A stretch of DNA of 64,000 nt. Source: Bacteroidota bacterium (GTDB lineage Bacteria > Bacteroidota > Bacteroidia > Chitinophagales > LD1). The notes under the pieces were generated by a model. The model made no database searches, was not told where the DNA came from, and saw only the letters and a program-made list of their open reading frames with translations. Every line of letters begins with the position of its first letter. Position 1 is the first letter of the stretch. The stretch covers positions 1 to 64,000 of the forward strand of contig CANJRM010000009.1 of assembly GCA_947476645.1 (NCBI GenBank). Direction: 5' to 3'. Of this stretch, positions 62,173 through 64,000 are shown piece after piece. Made by a program: the position numbers and the translations under genes.

Positions 62173-63351
62173 ATGGGATGTTCAACATGCACCACCGCTA
62201 AAGACGGAATTGTAGCGGGTTGCCAGACAAAAGGAGGATGTAGTAGTGGAGGATGCAATCGCGTAAATGTTTTCGACTGGTTTGCCGAAATGCCTATATC
62301 ATTCAACGAAAACTTCAACATCGTTGAAATAAGTTTTAAGAAGGGCGCGCGTAAAGGATTTTACCGCAACCCTTCCAATTTAGATTTTCATAAAGGTCAG
62401 TTAGTGGTAGTAGAAGCCGCACAGGGTTTCGATGTGGGCGAAGTGAGTTTGCGTGGAGAATTGGTAAAAGCGCAAATGAAAAAGCGCAAAATTACCGAGC
62501 GCGATGACACCATCCGCAATATTCTGCGCATTGCCAATGAGCATGATGTAAATAATTTCTTAGAGGCACGAAGCAAAGAACAGGAAACGCTGGTGCGCGC
62601 TCGTGCTATGGCTCGCCAACTCGGCATCGAAATGAAAATTGGCGATGTAGAGTATCAGGGCGATAATAAAAAGGTAACTATTTTCTATACTCATGATGGT
62701 CGCGTTGATTTTCGTGAATTAGTAAAAGTATATGCGCGCGATTTCAAAGTAAAAATTGAAATGCGCCAGATTGGTGCGCGTCAGGAAGCAGCGCGTGTAG
62801 GTGGAATTGGAACTTGTGGAAGAGAGTTGTGCTGTTCAACATGGCTTAACGATTTTAAGTCCGTTACCACTTCGGCAGTGCGTTATCAAAACCTTGCTTT
62901 AAATACTGATAAGTTGAGCGGACAATGCGGAAGATTGAAATGCTGTTTGAATTACGAATTGGATACTTACAACGATGCCCTGAAAGGTTTTCCAAAACAG
63001 ACCGATAAAATTGAAACAGAAGAAGGCATTGCATGGCTTCGCAAAACCGATATTCTGAAAAGACAGTTGGTGTATGAATATGCCGAACAAAAAGGAAATT
63101 TCATTCGTCTTGATGTGGTTGATGTAAAGGAGCTTTTGGCTATGAACAAGAGCGGAAAGAAACCAAAGAGCTTACTTGACTTTGCCATTATTGAAACCGA
63201 AAAGATAGACGAAAGCAAACACGAGGATTTGGTTGGTCAGGTTACACTTTCAACTTTAGAAGATAAAGAGCGCAAAAAACGCAGAAGCAATAACCAACGC
63301 AATCGCGGAGGAGGAAAAGGCAACTCTCAAAACCGCGACAAGAGAAAATAA
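62173..63351 (+). CDS. ricT: PSP1-domain protein (RicT/YaaT-like)
   Basis: A 392-residue protein. The N-terminus is Cys-rich (MGCSTCTTAKDGIVAGCQ, with further GGC and SGGC), and the core PSP1 domain covers about 60-260 with CGRELCCSTWLNDF and GQCGRLKCCLNYE, where several Cys may bind iron-sulphur or zinc. The tail is basic and glycine-rich (RNRGGGKGNSQNRDKRK). In Bacillus, RicT acts with RicA and RicF in RNA processing through Fe-S clusters; the role in Bacteroidota is not settled. It is immediately upstream of gldH, a linkage common in the phylum. Confidence 0.88.
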   Translation: MGCSTCTTAKDGIVAGCQTKGGCSSGGCNRVNVFDWFAEMPISFNENFNIVEISFKKGARKGFYRNPSNLDFHKGQLVVVEAAQGFDVGEVSLRGELVKAQMKKRKITERDDTIRNILRIANEHDVNNFLEARSKEQETLVRARAMARQLGIEMKIGDVEYQGDNKKVTIFYTHDGRVDFRELVKVYARDFKVKIEMRQIGARQEAARVGGIGTCGRELCCSTWLNDFKSVTTSAVRYQNLALNTDKLSGQCGRLKCCLNYELDTYNDALKGFPKQTDKIETEEGIAWLRKTDILKRQLVYEYAEQKGNFIRLDVVDVKELLAMNKSGKKPKSLLDFAIIETEKIDESKHEDLVGQVTLSTLEDKERKKRRSNNQRNRGGGKGNSQNRDKRK

Positions 63352-63376
63352 AGTGGCAACGCGACAATTACAACTC

Positions 63377-63874
63377 ATGAAATTCTCTCCTAAGTTTTTC
63401 ATTTACTCATTTGCTCATTTGCTCATTTGCTCATTGCTGGTTTCGTGCGATAAAAATGTTGTGCTTGAAAAAAATGAAGTATTCAAAAGCGACCAATGGA
63501 ATTATGCCGATGCAAAAATTTTCGGTGTTGAAATTAAGGACACCACTGTCAACTATAATATTCTGCTCAGCGTTCGTCACTCATTCAATTTTGAATGGCG
63601 AAACATGTGGGTGAAAATTGAAACCACTTTTCCTGATGGAAAACAGTTTGAAAAAAGAGTGAACCTTGTTCTTTCAGAACCCGATGGTCATTGGAATGGC
63701 GATTGCCTTGGCGATAACTGCGACATTCAGATTCCTATTCAGCAGAACGCTTTCTTTCCGGAAATAGGCAGATACAGTTTCAAAATTTCGCAGGATATGC
63801 GGGTGAATCCGCTGGGCTACATCAAAAGTTTCGGCATGCGTGTTGAGAAATCTGAAGTGGTTGCAAAGCAGTAA
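63377..63874 (+). CDS. gldH: Gliding-motility lipoprotein GldH
   Basis: A 165-residue lipoprotein. Start ATG 63377 gives MKFSPKFFIYSFAHLLICSLLVSC, with the lipidated Cys at 24. The mature part matches GldH by its order of blocks: WNYADAKIFGVEIKDTTVNYNILLSVRHS, WRNMWVKIETTFPDGKQFEKRVNL, DCLGDNCDIQIPIQQNAFFPEIGRYSF. GldH is required for gliding in Flavobacterium and works with the T9SS-linked motility machinery. The codons of the signal peptide hold an 8-bp tandem repeat (63399-63437), so slippage would change the frame. It follows ricT by 25 bp. Confidence 0.88.
   Translation: MKFSPKFFIYSFAHLLICSLLVSCDKNVVLEKNEVFKSDQWNYADAKIFGVEIKDTTVNYNILLSVRHSFNFEWRNMWVKIETTFPDGKQFEKRVNLVLSEPDGHWNGDCLGDNCDIQIPIQQNAFFPEIGRYSFKISQDMRVNPLGYIKSFGMRVEKSEVVAKQ
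63399..63437 (+). repeat. Octanucleotide repeat (TCATTTGC) in the gldH signal peptide
   Basis: TCATTTAC is followed by three perfect TCATTTGC units (63407-63430) and a partial unit TCATTGC. The unit is 8 bp, not a multiple of three, and lies inside the codons of the lipoprotein signal, so a gain or loss of one unit shifts the frame of gldH. Confidence 0.95.
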
Positions 63875-63956
63875 ACCCAAAAATAAATCATCTCAAATAT
63901 TCTTTCTTCGCAGCATCATTGAAATTTATTTGCGATTTGCCGTTTAATAAAACATC

Positions 63957-64000
63957 ATGTCTGATAAACTGAAACGTGCCCGTGAAATTCTTCTCGCAGA
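63957..64000 (+). CDS. Partial CDS, unidentified
   Basis: ATG 63957 opens a frame MSDKLKRAREILLA that runs out of the window. Only 14 codons are visible, too few to name a family. It lies 82 bp after gldH on the same strand. Confidence 0.45.
   Translation, partial: MSDKLKRAREILLA

Overview
The window looks like a chromosomal piece of a Bacteroidota bacterium (Chitinophagales/Sphingobacteriales-like; genus not determinable by eye). Signs are a gldH gliding lipoprotein gene after a ricT/PSP1 gene, two secreted proteins with type IX secretion (T9SS) C-terminal sorting domains, a PorE-like OmpA protein, lipoprotein signals of the LxxC type, and promoters of the Bacteroidota form (TTG, 15-20 bp, TAnnTTTG/TAnnTTCG). 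No rRNA, tRNA, intact transposon, prophage or CRISPR array was seen.

Layout. 1-16 kb is mostly housekeeping and envelope genes: the end of a TolC-type efflux gene, enoyl-CoA hydratase, a PorE-like OmpA protein divergent from an OmpA lipoprotein, a sugar permease, a TonB receptor, a flippase-like membrane protein, a pseudouridine synthase, an arginase-fold protein with an altered metal site, a lipoprotein, an M43 metalloprotease and a small membrane protein. 16-18 kb is accessory: a cysteine-repeat lipoprotein, a small lipoprotein that seems to begin at CTG, an AT-rich array of 21-bp units and an XRE regulator. 18-24.6 kb holds an ABC-F ATPase, Hsp20, the classic acpP-fabF-rnc order and an outer-membrane barrel protein.

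24.6-59.7 kb is one large surface-polysaccharide locus of 30 genes. It contains glycosyltransferases (GT2, GT4, GT11, GT25, GT8-like), a Wzm/Wzt-type ABC exporter, a polymerase-like membrane protein, sugar-nucleotide enzymes (two SDR epimerases, a DegT aminotransferase, WecB) and many decorating enzymes: two sulfotransferases, an MBOAT plus SGNH pair, an OafA-type acyltransferase, a sugar N-formyltransferase, two methyltransferases, a TauD-like dioxygenase with an aldo/keto reductase, and two AsnB-type amidotransferases. Together they predict a heavily modified, ABC-exported glycan. A gene for a T9SS-sorted protein lies inside the locus. 59.7-61.2 kb is gene-poor with decayed ORFs; 61.3-64 kb returns to core genes (sterol desaturase family, ricT, gldH).

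The most unusual signal is non-coding: three separate arrays (17394-17624, 37546-37755, 59721-59867) each repeat with an exact 21-bp step but have unrelated consensus sequences. All lie just 3' of plus-strand genes. Twenty-one bp is two turns of B-DNA, and in two arrays each unit is a small dyad. Simple-sequence repeats that could vary by slippage occur in the gldH signal-peptide codons (8-bp unit) and before the arginase-fold gene (7-bp unit).
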